A program made the translations under genes and the position numbers. A model generated the notes under the pieces. The model saw only the letters and a list, made by a program, of their open reading frames with translations. It was not told the DNA's origin and made no database searches. Below are positions 1 to 8,015 of a stretch of 11,652 bases of DNA, one piece after another. The stretch is from Candidatus Sumerlaeota bacterium (GTDB lineage Bacteria > Sumerlaeota > Sumerlaeia > JADFCT01), in the NCBI GenBank assembly GCA_017161665.1, contig JADFCT010000076.1, positions 1 through 11,652 of the forward strand. The letters are read 5' to 3'. Within the stretch, counting starts at the first letter, position 1; each line of letters starts with the position of its first letter.

Positions 1-423
1 GGGGACAACTGGCACGTGCGGACCTCCCCCGTATGGCATAAGCCCATCGTGGTTCTCTGCAACGAACGGAGCGGCAGCAATGCGGAAATCTTCAGTCACG
101 CCGTCAAATATCTGCGCCGCGGCAAACTCGTGGGCATGAGAACCCACGGCGCCGTCATCGCCACCGGCTCCACAGATATTATGGGCCTGGGCAGTCTGCG
201 CGTGCCGGGGACCGGTTGCTTCACCATTGGAGATGGCGAGGACATGGAAAAGAACGGCGTCATCCCCGACTACATCGTCGAACCCCTGCCGGGCGAACGC
301 CCGCAAGGCATTGACACCCAACTCGACAAAGCCATTGAGGTGCTGCGTCAGGAAATCGCCGATTGGGAAGTGAACGCCACGCCGCCCATCCGAAGGGCCA
401 GTGAACGACCGTTTACGCCGTAA
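1..423 (+). CDS. S41-family (tricorn-like) serine peptidase, C-terminal fragment
   Basis: The reading frame is open from the first base of the window and ends in TAA, giving the last 140 residues of a longer protein. The fragment is the catalytic end of an S41 (tricorn/C-terminal-processing) peptidase. The NERSGSNAEIF block (residues 21-31) carries the family nucleophile serine, S26 by alignment with the SxxEIF signature. It is followed by a GKLVGMRTHG segment typical of the S41 fold. The EDMEKNGVIPD block (80-90) supplies the acidic residue (E83) and the NGVxPD turn seen in tricorn proteases, and a DTQLDKAIEVL helix is the usual end of the domain. Tricorn-like proteins normally carry N-terminal beta-propellers and a PDZ domain, which would lie outside the window. 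They degrade peptides, in the cytoplasm or the periplasm depending on the member. The last 20 residues are a proline/arginine-rich tail. Family assignment is firm; substrate and location cannot be seen. Confidence 0.9.
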   Translation, partial: GDNWHVRTSPVWHKPIVVLCNERSGSNAEIFSHAVKYLRRGKLVGMRTHGAVIATGSTDIMGLGSLRVPGTGCFTIGDGEDMEKNGVIPDYIVEPLPGERPQGIDTQLDKAIEVLRQEIADWEVNATPPIRRASERPFTP

Positions 424-456
424 CGGGAACACGATCGGACGGAACGATTGCTCCCT

Positions 457-494
457 GAAGGGCGAGAGGCGCTCCCTCTCGCCCTTCGTATTTA
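457..494 (+). terminator. Rho-independent-type terminator after the S41 peptidase
   Basis: A perfect 13-bp stem (457-469 with 475-487, GAAGGGCGAGAGG/CCTCTCGCCCTTC) closes a 5-nt loop and is followed by a short T-containing tail (GTATTT). It lies 33 nt after the peptidase stop codon. The T-run is weak, so termination is inferred mainly from the stem and its position. Confidence 0.7.
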
Positions 495-746
495 AGGAAG
501 GCCTTCATCTCAGGCTGGCGGAAACAAATAAGGCTCTCGGAAAAAAATAAATCCCGATTCAATGTCGTTCAAACAGCCCCAAGGGCAACGATCTCTGCGC
601 CCCCTCTGCGGTGATTTTTTTCAGATCAGAAACATTGAGGACACCGAGTCGAAAAAAGGGGATTTCTTTATTCCCACAAATCTTCGATCGTTGACCCGCA
701 GTGTTCATTGGGGGGATTTGAAGAAAGGGCCTTTTCTCCGTCTGCC
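495..746. other. Non-coding intergenic region between the convergent peptidase and yidR-like genes
   Basis: About 250 nt separate the terminator from the end of the minus-strand yidR-like gene. The stretch is more A+T-rich than its neighbours and has homopolymer runs (A7 near 541, T7 near 614, A6 near 652). Reading frames here lack plausible protein composition or ribosome-binding sites. On the minus strand, the short stem GGGA/TCCC (658-675) followed by T6 could be a weak terminator for the minus-strand operon. The only other structure seen is the degenerate repeat listed separately. Confidence 0.6.
590..613 (-). repeat. Degenerate CGCAGAGG-type short repeat
   Basis: Read on the minus strand, the sequence contains ACCGCAGAGG followed by GCGCAGAG, two near-copies of an 8-nt CGCAGAGG unit. 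Short tandem arrays of CGCAGAGG or CGCAAAGG units occur in intergenic DNA of many environmental bacteria. A better preserved array lies at 11,145-11,176. Two units alone are weak evidence; the match to the other end of the window supports the call. Confidence 0.45.
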
Positions 747-2045
747 TCATGTCCCGGGATCTTCCACCATGAATAGTTGGTTGAAGATCCCCTGAGGGCT
801 GACGACGGGCCGGACATAGGCCACATGTCGCCCATCCGGCGAAAAGACACACGCCTCGGGCCGAGGGGGGGCCAGAGCGGAATCCGGCGCCGTCAGAAAC
901 CGAACATCGCCGGACCGGACATCGACCACACACACCCGATCGGCGCCAATAAACGCAATGGAACGACCATCGGGACTCCAGGAAAAGGCCGACTGGACGG
1001 AAAACGGCAGGTCCGTCACTTGCATGGGATCGCCCCCCGTGGGAGAGACAGTCCAGATTTGAACCCGCCCCGAATCGTCGCGCATCAGGAAGGCAATACG
1101 GGAGCCATCCGCCGAACTGCGCGCCCAATGCCGCGGTCCCTGAAGCCCGGGATAGCGGCGATGGGCCGTGAACGTCAGCCGACGCTGGCGACAGGCACGA
1201 GGCGGTTCGGGACGCGTGGTCTCCGTCCCGGCCAAAAGCGCTTCGTCATCGGATGTGACGGTCTCGGGAATATCGACGATAAAGAGTTCACTCATGGCGG
1301 CGCCAGTGGCTGAAAGGACGTCACCCTGAAAGGCAATGGCGCGGGGGATGCGATTCCCAGCCGGGTCAATATAGCCGTTTATCCCGACCCACGCGTCGCT
1401 GAAGGCCCGACGGATTTCATCCGAGCCGGGCAGTGGATGGGCCGTGGTCCGGGTGACCAGAAACGCGAAATGGGTTCCGTCATGATTGCGGGGATGGGTT
1501 GAGGGAACGCGCACGGCGCCGGGAAGGCAAACGCCCACATTGCGCAGATTGATATGCCGTTCCATCGTTTCCTCATCCGTCCGCGCCAACAGATGATCTT
1601 CATAGGTGAAACTCACCCATTGGCCATCGCCGGAGAACACATGCACATGCGTTCCGCCCCGCAAAGCGCCGGGCGTGAAAGGAGGAACCAGGTCCCGGGC
1701 ATCCAGTGTCTCTGCCCGTCCGGAGCGCAGGTGAACCACCACGCCACGCCGATGCCAGGCCGCATAAGACCAGTCGGTCGTCGGATTTTCAGGACCATGA
1801 ATAAACACGACGCGGTCATCGACGGGACTACATGTGACCACGCCACAACACGCGCCATGCCTCGACGCATAGACCACACGGATGTCGCCGGTTTCGACAT
1901 GAACGGCTTCAATGCGATCCCCGTCAAATCGCTCGCCCGCCGAATCGGACCGCACATCGTAAACGATCCACTCGCCATCATGGGACCAGACGCCCGTATG
2001 GGTCAGAATATGCCCAGTGGGCGCCGACGTCAGACACCGTTCCAT
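747..2045 (-). CDS. yidR: YidR/DUF3748-family TolB-like beta-propeller protein
   Basis: A 432-residue protein matching the DUF3748 family, whose named member is Escherichia coli YidR. Recognisable conserved blocks in order are FIHGPENP (81-88), PFTPGALRGGTHVHVFS (122-138) with GQWVSFTYED (141-150), a TRTTxxPLPGSDEIRRA block (198-214), RRLTFTAHRRYPG (288-300), and two PD40/TolB-type repeats, SWSPDGRSIAFIG (355-367) and FSPDGRHVAYV (401-411). These repeats indicate a six- or seven-bladed propeller. No signal peptide or membrane segment is visible, so a cytoplasmic location is likely. The biochemical role of the family is unknown. The ATG start is supported by AAGGA 7 nt upstream, inside the end of the preceding amidase gene; the two genes are 4 nt apart and probably translationally coupled. 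The length is normal for the family. Family identity is confident; function is not. Confidence 0.85.
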   Translation of the reverse strand: MERCLTSAPTGHILTHTGVWSHDGEWIVYDVRSDSAGERFDGDRIEAVHVETGDIRVVYASRHGACCGVVTCSPVDDRVVFIHGPENPTTDWSYAAWHRRGVVVHLRSGRAETLDARDLVPPFTPGALRGGTHVHVFSGDGQWVSFTYEDHLLARTDEETMERHINLRNVGVCLPGAVRVPSTHPRNHDGTHFAFLVTRTTAHPLPGSDEIRRAFSDAWVGINGYIDPAGNRIPRAIAFQGDVLSATGAAMSELFIVDIPETVTSDDEALLAGTETTRPEPPRACRQRRLTFTAHRRYPGLQGPRHWARSSADGSRIAFLMRDDSGRVQIWTVSPTGGDPMQVTDLPFSVQSAFSWSPDGRSIAFIGADRVCVVDVRSGDVRFLTAPDSALAPPRPEACVFSPDGRHVAYVRPVVSPQGIFNQLFMVEDPGT

Positions 2046-2049
2046 GTGG

Positions 2050-2877
2050 CTATCCTTGTTGGGACGGCTTGGGGGCGAGGATCACACTGGGATGCCGCAA
2101 TTGATCATAGTACCCCTCCCGCCGGTCCTGAAGGGCCGGGAACCGGGCGCGCACCCGCGTCGGAAGATCGGGATCCAGTTCCGCAATGAGAACGGCAGGC
2201 TGATCGCCGGCTTTGGCCAGGATCGCCCCTTCCGGATCAATCACCAGGGAACCGCCGAAATAGGAATGTTTCGGATCGGAGCCGACGCGATTGACACCGA
2301 TCACATAACTCTGATTTTCAATGGCCCGCGCGCGAAGGAGGGTTTGCCAGATGGCCTGTCGGGGACGAGGCCAGTTGGCCTGTACAATCAGCAGTTGGGC
2401 GCCCCGATGGACGGCGATGCGAAAAATATCGGGAAATCGTAAATCGTAACAGATAAAAAAGGACGCGGGAATCGCATCCACCGGAGCGAGCGCCAATCCG
2501 GAGCCATTGGCATAGGCCGTGTGCTCATCCGCGTATGAAAACACATGATTCTTACGATACTCGGCCACCGGTTTTCCGTCCGGCGCAAACAGAATGGCGC
2601 AATTGAAAGGCAGGCCCCCATGGGCCTCCCGGATATAGGCGCCCAGCAAATAGACACCGTGGTCACGCGCCATTTTTGAGAGGGCCTTGGGAATGGGCCC
2701 ATCATAAGCCGAAGCGAAGGTCTCGGTGTTGAGAGTCACACCCGTGGCGAACAGTTCAGGCAGACAAACGAGGCGGGCCCCATGGGAGGCGGCCTGGGCC
2801 ACCAGGATCTCCGCCTGCGCTAAATTATGCGCCGGATCTTCCCAAGCGATATTCATTTGAATGATGGCCACAAACAC
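2050..2877 (-). CDS. Carbon-nitrogen hydrolase, YafV/Nit2-like omega-amidase
   Basis: A 275-residue nitrilase-superfamily enzyme with the complete Glu-Lys-Cys triad: E41 in CLPELFATG, K109 in YRKNHVFSYADEH, and C143 in FICYDLRFPD. The ADEHxxYxxG segment, the QANWPRPRQAIWQTLLRARA stretch and the IENQSYVIGVNRVGSDP block (186-202) closely resemble E. coli YafV and eukaryotic Nit2. These are omega-amidases that hydrolyse the amide of alpha-ketoglutaramate or ketosuccinamate, products of glutamine or asparagine transamination, to the 2-oxo acid and ammonia. No signal peptide is seen, so it should be cytoplasmic. The GTG start is favoured because AGAGGA sits 8 nt upstream; no in-frame ATG occurs before residue 8. 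It lies 42 nt downstream of the kinase gene and 4 nt upstream of the yidR-like gene, suggesting one transcript. The superfamily is certain; the omega-amidase subtype is likely by motif similarity. Confidence 0.88.
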   Translation of the reverse strand: MFVAIIQMNIAWEDPAHNLAQAEILVAQAASHGARLVCLPELFATGVTLNTETFASAYDGPIPKALSKMARDHGVYLLGAYIREAHGGLPFNCAILFAPDGKPVAEYRKNHVFSYADEHTAYANGSGLALAPVDAIPASFFICYDLRFPDIFRIAVHRGAQLLIVQANWPRPRQAIWQTLLRARAIENQSYVIGVNRVGSDPKHSYFGGSLVIDPEGAILAKAGDQPAVLIAELDPDLPTRVRARFPALQDRREGYYDQLRHPSVILAPKPSQQG

Positions 2878-2919
2878 GCGTGTCGTCCTCTGCTTTTTTC
2901 GCGCCGCCGTGGGACGCGC

Positions 2920-5900
2920 TTATTTTTCTGAAAGAATCTCGGCGATTGTTTTCGAAAAAGCCGCAATCTGGAATGGCTTTTCCACAAACCCCACGGCCCC
3001 TTCCTCGATCAGTTGTTCCTTATGAATACCGGCGCTGAATCCGGAACAGAACAAAACCGGCAGGTTGGGGGCTTCGCGGTGAAAAAACGCAAGGGTCTCA
3101 CGGCCATTCATTTTCGGCATCATATAGTCCAGAATCACCAGATCGATTTCGTCAGCGCAATTTTGGTAGAACGCAACGGCCTCCTTGCCATTGGCCGCAG
3201 TGGAAACGGTATAGCCCAGTTTGGTCAGAGCATTTTCGAGCAGATGACGAATCCAATCCTCATCATCCACGACAAGAATCCGTCCTTGTCCGTGGACCAT
3301 GGTGGCCGTGAGGGTTGACGGGCTGGCGTCACTGGAACACTGGGGCACGATGATGGATATCGTCGTCCCCTGATTGACCGTACTGGCTACGTGGATGGCG
3401 CCCTGGTGCCGGGTAATGGTGCTGTAGGCCGTGGCCATACCTAATCCGGTTCCCTTCGTTCGCGCTTTGGTCGTGAAAAACGGTTCAAAAATATGCTGAA
3501 GCGTCTCACTGTCCATCCCCATGCCGGTATCCTTGATCTGGATTTCCAGGTAGGGGCCGGGAAGGAGCGATTCCGACTGGAGTTGAGGATCATCGGCCTT
3601 CAACTGAACGGTCTTGGTCGAGAAGGTCAGACGCCCACCGTCAGGCATGGCGTCACGGGCGTTGATGGCCAGATTGAGGATGGCGTTTTGAAGCATCGTG
3701 GCGTCCCCCATCATAAAGGGCGCGGCCGACTGAAAGTGGGTGAAAATCTCAATCTTCCGATCAATGGTGTGCTTGAGCATCCCGATGGACTCATCAATCA
3801 CCTTATGAATATCAATCCGGCCCGACACCGTCTGTTCTTTGCGGGAAAACGACAACATCTGCCGCGTCAGGCCCGCAGCGCGTTCGGCCGACTGCTGGAT
3901 CAGACTGGCATGATGACACAGTTCCTCCGGTGTGTCACAGCCCAATTGAATCAACTCAGAAGCCGCCAGGATAGGGCTGAGCAGGTTGTTGAAGTCATGG
4001 GCGATCCCACCGGCCAACCGCCCGAGGGACTCCATCTTCTGCGCATGACGCAACCGCTCCTCCAGTCGTTCCTTCTCCGTTTCATCCCGCAGAACCAGAA
4101 CGGCCCCCAGTGTTTTATCCTGCGCGTCCCGAATCGGCGCGGCGCTCCAGGAAACCGGTCGTTCCAGATGATCCCGATCTCTCAACAATGGAGGCCGCGC
4201 CGAATCCGAATGCCTTCCGGATGGGACAATTGGAAAAACAGGACTCGACAGATTTTGTTTCGTATCGGGATCGACCAGAACCAGGATCTGACTCAACAGA
4301 TGCCCCTCCGCCTGGCTCAATGGCCAGCCGGTCATTTGTTCGGCCACGGGATTCATGCGGGTGACGACGCCCTGATTATTCGTTACGATAACGCCTTCAT
4401 TGATGGAATCAAGGGTAATGGCCAGATTTTGCTCGCTGGCGCGGAGGCGATTCTCGGCTTCCTTTCGAGCGGTCACGTTAAAAATCGCGCCATCCACGAA
4501 AGCGAGTTTGCCGTCAGGGCCTTTGACCCCCTGTCCAAATTCATGCAGCCAGCGCATCTCACCGCGAGGGTCAAGGATACGATACTCGACGCTGTAGTGA
4601 CGGTCATGGGCTAAAGCGGTCTTCACGGCAAAATGCGCGTCGGGAAGATCCTCCGGCATAATGAGAGAGCTGAAAGGCTTGTCGCCGTCGGACACAATTT
4701 CCCGGGCCGAATAGCCGGTAACCGATTCAGCCGCCTCACTGGCATACTGTAAGGCCCAGGTTGTCTCCGGCTCACTGCGAAAAATGAGCGCCGGCAGGTT
4801 CCGAACCAGTGTTCGATAACGCTCCTCGGAGATCCGAAGTTCCTCGGTAACGCGTAGTCGCTCCTGTATCTGCTCGCGGAGCAAACGGTTATGCTCATTC
4901 AACTCTCGATTGCGGCGATGGATCGACTGGATGTACTGCCGAAGCCCAATGAACAAGGACAGGACAATCAAGGCGCTGATCAGCAGCTGAAACCATAACT
5001 GTTGCGAAAGGGGGGGCAGAATGGTGATAGCCAATGTTCGGTCAATGGGACTCCAGACGCCATCACTATTGACCCCCTGCACACGCAATTGATACGCGCC
5101 GGGGTCCAGTTGACTATAGGAAACCGTATGTTTTCCACCATTGACGCTCACCCAGGCGCGCTCGTAGTTTTCCAGCCGATACCGCAACCGATTGCGGGAC
5201 GGATCCACGCTGTCCAAAAGAACAAAATCGACCGAAAAATTAAAATCCTCCGGGCCGAGGTAGATGTGATCGGTATAAGGCAACGGCCGATTCAAAATCG
5301 TTTTTCCGCTGCTTTTCTGACCAACGGTCACCGAATGGCTGAATATCTTCAGATCAGTAAAAACAACCGACGGCGGCGACGGCGGGGGCATAATCTCCGA
5401 AGAAGAAAAACGAATCATCCCGCCATAGCCACCAAAGAAAAAATCGCCGCGCGTGTTTTGGAAATACCCGCCCTCAACAAACCGGCTGACTTGCGCGTCA
5501 TGCTCATATTCAAAACTGACAAACGATTCGGCCTCCGGGTCGAAGCGCGCCAGCGCCTCGGCCGTGGAAATCCAAAGAGACTTGAGAGAGCCGTCCTGGA
5601 CGTCCCCTTCCAGTCCGTGTAACATCGGGTTCGGCAGCCCATCCTGAACGCGATAACTTTTGAACCGCTGACTTTCAGGATCCAATCGACCCAATCCACC
5701 GTCTGCGGCAATCCAGATGATGCCATCGGGGGCCTCATACAACGAGTAGAGATTATTGGACACAATCGTATTCAGATTGCCGGGATCATGCCGGTACCGC
5801 GTCAGTGTGGCGCTCGTGGGATTGTAGCGATAGAGTCCGGACCCACCGGTGGCGAACCAGAGATTCCGATTTCGATCTTCAATGATTTTGCGCACGCCCA

Positions 5901-7596
5901 CCGGCGGAGCCACACCGAGGCTCACTGGCGCTTCCGATGCGCCCAAAGGGGTAAACGCCCCCGATTCGGGATCAAACAGGGCCACCCCCCGATCCCAGGT
6001 CCCCACCCAGAGTTGCTTGCGATGATCTTCGAGGATCGTCAAAACCGCATCAGCAGGCAAACTGTTGGGATCATCGACATCGTGTCGCCAATGGCGAAAA
6101 CGGACCGTGTCCGGATCGGAGCCATCCCATTCGATCTTATTTAAGCCATAGCGATCGGTCCCGACCCACAGTCGCTGCTGGCTGTCTTCAAAAATCGTAA
6201 TGATGGGATTACCGCTGAGAGAAGCCGGATCAGCCGGATCGTGGGTGAAATACGTGGTGCGCGCTTCTGGCGTGTACGGATTCTGGATGAGCGTGATGCC
6301 GCCGGATGTCGCGGTTTCATTAAACTCGCGGGATCCAACCCAGAGATTTCCACGGCTGTCTTCCAGAATGGCGGCGATCGGCTGTCCCAGCAGCTTAGAG
6401 CCGGGCCCTTGGTCCGGGAACTGTTCGTAATGGTGAAAACCCGGGACGGAACGCCCTTTGGACAATCCACCCGTCGCATCGCCCACCCACAGGACACTGG
6501 AGCGATCACAGTAAATGGCCCATGGCGAATCGCCTGACAAACTCGCGGCATCCTGGGCATTGGGCTGATAGGCGGCAAACGTATATCGATCCATTTCATC
6601 GTGCGGCGGAATGATCTTGATGATGCCCAACGAATAACAAGCCGCCCAAATGGCCCCGCTCGGATCGCGCGTCAACGCCATGAGTTGCGTCCCCGGCAAG
6701 GAGGTCGGGTCATCGGGATCATGCGAAAAGACCTGAACCTGCCCGGTTTCGCTGTCGATACGCGACAGCCCACCCGCCCAGGAAGCCACCCAGATTCCGC
6801 CACGGTCATCTTCCAGCATATCGTTGACCAGATTGGAATGTTTGATCCCGGGTTGACGGTTGTTCGTCAGGAAACGCCCCGTCAGTCTGAGCGAAACGCC
6901 GTCATCCTCTAATGAAAAACGGGACACGCCCAGACCGAAATACCCCACCCACAACGATCCGTTTCGGTCGAACAGCAACGCCTCAATGGCGTTTCGCCCC
7001 CGTTCCTTTTGTCTGCGCGTTGCCGAATCGACATCATATTTGACAAAGCGATGCGTCGTCGGATCCATCCGCTCCAAACTCATATTGGTCCCGATCCATA
7101 AAACGCCATGCGAATCCAAGGCGATCACGCGCACAACGGGATGGGCGGGCGTGTGCGGATCTTCGGGATCATGAACATAGGACACAAAACGGTGTTGGGG
7201 CCCCGGGCCGGCCTGGGGAACGACCTGACACAATCCGGCATTCGTTCCAACCCACAATTGGCCATCCGGACCTTCGGCAATATCCTGAATATAATCATGA
7301 CTCAAACTGCTCGGATCGTCCTCGTCATGGTGGTATGTCGTGAACGAATACCCGTCAAACCGGTTGAGTCCGTCCTGAGTGCCCACCCAAAGAAAGCCCT
7401 GGCGATCCTGGAGAACACAGGTGACAAAACGATGAGACAACCCATCCCCAACCGAAAAGTGATCGAAACGCATGTTGGCGGGACGCGCAAAAAGGGACGC
7501 CGATGAACAGACAACGGCGAAAAGAGCAATCCACGTCGCCCAGTGGGTGGGCGACTGGCCGATAAAACCGATCATTCTATAAAAAGTATCTCGCAT
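2920..7596 (-). CDS. Hybrid sensor histidine kinase/response regulator with periplasmic two-propeller sensor (Reg_prop, Y_Y_Y, PAS, HisKA, HATPase, REC)
   Basis: A very large one-component phosphorelay protein, 1,558 residues from the ATG at 7596. Order: a signal/anchor segment (about 15-38); about 14 propeller strands of the LWVGT..GL.RFD type (about 68-732), enough for two seven-bladed Reg_prop domains; a Y_Y_Y domain (about 786-858); a transmembrane helix (about 867-885); a coiled linker; two PAS domains (about 922-1044 and 1052-1171); HisKA with phospho-acceptor H1200 in GIAHDFNNLL; HATPase_c with N1312, DTGMG (1356-1360) and GTGLGM (1382-1387); and a C-terminal receiver with D1444/D1445, phospho-acceptor D1490 and K1540. 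All catalytic residues are intact. The propellers probably sense a ligand, often a glycan fragment, in the periplasm. Unlike Bacteroidetes hybrid systems there is no AraC-type DNA-binding domain, so output must pass to another protein. Start is uncertain: an in-frame GTG at 7638 has AAGGA 11 nt upstream, whereas the ATGs at 7596 and 7575 give better signal-peptide lengths but lack a clear ribosome-binding site. Confidence 0.92.
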   Translation of the reverse strand: MRDTFYRMIGFIGQSPTHWATWIALFAVVCSSASLFARPANMRFDHFSVGDGLSHRFVTCVLQDRQGFLWVGTQDGLNRFDGYSFTTYHHDEDDPSSLSHDYIQDIAEGPDGQLWVGTNAGLCQVVPQAGPGPQHRFVSYVHDPEDPHTPAHPVVRVIALDSHGVLWIGTNMSLERMDPTTHRFVKYDVDSATRRQKERGRNAIEALLFDRNGSLWVGYFGLGVSRFSLEDDGVSLRLTGRFLTNNRQPGIKHSNLVNDMLEDDRGGIWVASWAGGLSRIDSETGQVQVFSHDPDDPTSLPGTQLMALTRDPSGAIWAACYSLGIIKIIPPHDEMDRYTFAAYQPNAQDAASLSGDSPWAIYCDRSSVLWVGDATGGLSKGRSVPGFHHYEQFPDQGPGSKLLGQPIAAILEDSRGNLWVGSREFNETATSGGITLIQNPYTPEARTTYFTHDPADPASLSGNPIITIFEDSQQRLWVGTDRYGLNKIEWDGSDPDTVRFRHWRHDVDDPNSLPADAVLTILEDHRKQLWVGTWDRGVALFDPESGAFTPLGASEAPVSLGVAPPVGVRKIIEDRNRNLWFATGGSGLYRYNPTSATLTRYRHDPGNLNTIVSNNLYSLYEAPDGIIWIAADGGLGRLDPESQRFKSYRVQDGLPNPMLHGLEGDVQDGSLKSLWISTAEALARFDPEAESFVSFEYEHDAQVSRFVEGGYFQNTRGDFFFGGYGGMIRFSSSEIMPPPSPPSVVFTDLKIFSHSVTVGQKSSGKTILNRPLPYTDHIYLGPEDFNFSVDFVLLDSVDPSRNRLRYRLENYERAWVSVNGGKHTVSYSQLDPGAYQLRVQGVNSDGVWSPIDRTLAITILPPLSQQLWFQLLISALIVLSLFIGLRQYIQSIHRRNRELNEHNRLLREQIQERLRVTEELRISEERYRTLVRNLPALIFRSEPETTWALQYASEAAESVTGYSAREIVSDGDKPFSSLIMPEDLPDAHFAVKTALAHDRHYSVEYRILDPRGEMRWLHEFGQGVKGPDGKLAFVDGAIFNVTARKEAENRLRASEQNLAITLDSINEGVIVTNNQGVVTRMNPVAEQMTGWPLSQAEGHLLSQILVLVDPDTKQNLSSPVFPIVPSGRHSDSARPPLLRDRDHLERPVSWSAAPIRDAQDKTLGAVLVLRDETEKERLEERLRHAQKMESLGRLAGGIAHDFNNLLSPILAASELIQLGCDTPEELCHHASLIQQSAERAAGLTRQMLSFSRKEQTVSGRIDIHKVIDESIGMLKHTIDRKIEIFTHFQSAAPFMMGDATMLQNAILNLAINARDAMPDGGRLTFSTKTVQLKADDPQLQSESLLPGPYLEIQIKDTGMGMDSETLQHIFEPFFTTKARTKGTGLGMATAYSTITRHQGAIHVASTVNQGTTISIIVPQCSSDASPSTLTATMVHGQGRILVVDDEDWIRHLLENALTKLGYTVSTAANGKEAVAFYQNCADEIDLVILDYMMPKMNGRETLAFFHREAPNLPVLFCSGFSAGIHKEQLIEEGAVGFVEKPFQIAAFSKTIAEILSEK

Positions 7597-7638
7597 TGTC
7601 ACGGGTACAGAGGAAATCAAAGTCGATCCGACCCTCAC

Positions 7639-7997
7639 ACAGAATCAATTCCTTCAATCGAAATACAGCCCTTGCGAATGATGACCCGATAGGAACCACA
7701 GAATTCCAATACAGCAACGGTCAACGGTCGCCACCAGGTTCAACCGACGCCGATAAAAGGTCGGATCGTCTGCCTGCGAACAAAAAAAAATGTCATGTCT
7801 CAATTATAGCGTTAGAGAATCAGGCCATTTCAATCAGAATCGCTCTCCGGTAGGGCCCGGCGCGCGCGCAACCCGATTCGGCTGATTTGAGCTCGACAAA
7901 TCAACCCGAACCGCCGATGATCGGTTTTCCCTGATCAAATAGGGTATCTCAATTACGACATCGAGATATCTGTATCGTAACGGAAAAACACCTTAAT
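7639..7997. promoter_or_regulatory. Divergent intergenic/promoter region between the sensor kinase and the DUF1080 gene
   Basis: About 360 nt without a convincing gene separates the two divergently transcribed genes and must contain both promoters. The right-hand 75 nt (from about 7,920) is A+T-richer and contains a 6-bp inverted repeat TATCTC/GAGATA (7945-7950 and 7963-7968), with the palindrome AGATATCT inside its right arm. Other visible items are an A9 run near 7782 and a short alternating GC tract (7859-7868). I cannot assign -35/-10 hexamers with confidence and see no sigma-54 type GG-N10-GC element. Confidence 0.5.
7877..7910. promoter_or_regulatory. Operator-like inverted repeat upstream of the DUF1080 gene
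   Basis: The outer arms TTCGG/CCGAA flank the inner arms TGATTTG (7883-7889) and CAAATCA (7897-7903), giving 12 complementary positions with a small asymmetric bulge around a 7-nt centre containing GAGCTC. An 8-nt direct repeat CAACCCGA (7869-7876 and 7902-7909, 33 bp apart, about three helical turns) overlaps the structure. It lies about 105-140 bp upstream of the DUF1080 start codon, between divergent genes, which is a common place for a transcription-factor site. The regulator is unknown; the symmetry is seen directly, the role is inferred. Confidence 0.4.
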
Positions 7998-8000
7998 ATG

Positions 8001-8006
8001 AAGGAG
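8001..8006 (+). promoter_or_regulatory. Ribosome-binding site deciding the DUF1080 start
   Basis: AAGGAG lies 9 nt before the ATG at 8016. An earlier in-frame ATG at 7998 directly abuts this motif and has no ribosome-binding site of its own, so the later ATG is preferred. That start also gives a textbook signal peptide. Confidence 0.8.
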
Positions 8007-8015
8007 AGCAAGTCC

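Noticed and set aside
756..791. Hairpin (GGGATCTTC/GAAGATCCC plus ACCA/TGGT) at the 3' end of the yidR-like gene
   Set aside because: The stem lies within the coding sequence and is not followed by a T-run on the minus strand, so it is not a convincing terminator and may be chance.
559..1128. Open frame of 189 codons on the minus strand overlapping the end of the yidR-like gene
   Set aside because: The overlapping YidR/DUF3748 frame is well conserved. The other frame translates intergenic repeat sequence at its C-terminus and has no family features.
3493..4614. Open frame of 373 codons on the plus strand
   Set aside because: It lies entirely antisense to the PAS/kinase part of the sensor gene, which is intact with all motifs. 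The product is rich in Arg, Gln and His in the manner of shadow frames.
1..7596. Relation between tricorn propellers and the YidR-like propeller as a split tricorn gene
   Set aside because: The YidR-like gene is on the opposite strand, is full length with family-specific motifs of DUF3748, and is separated from the peptidase by a terminator.
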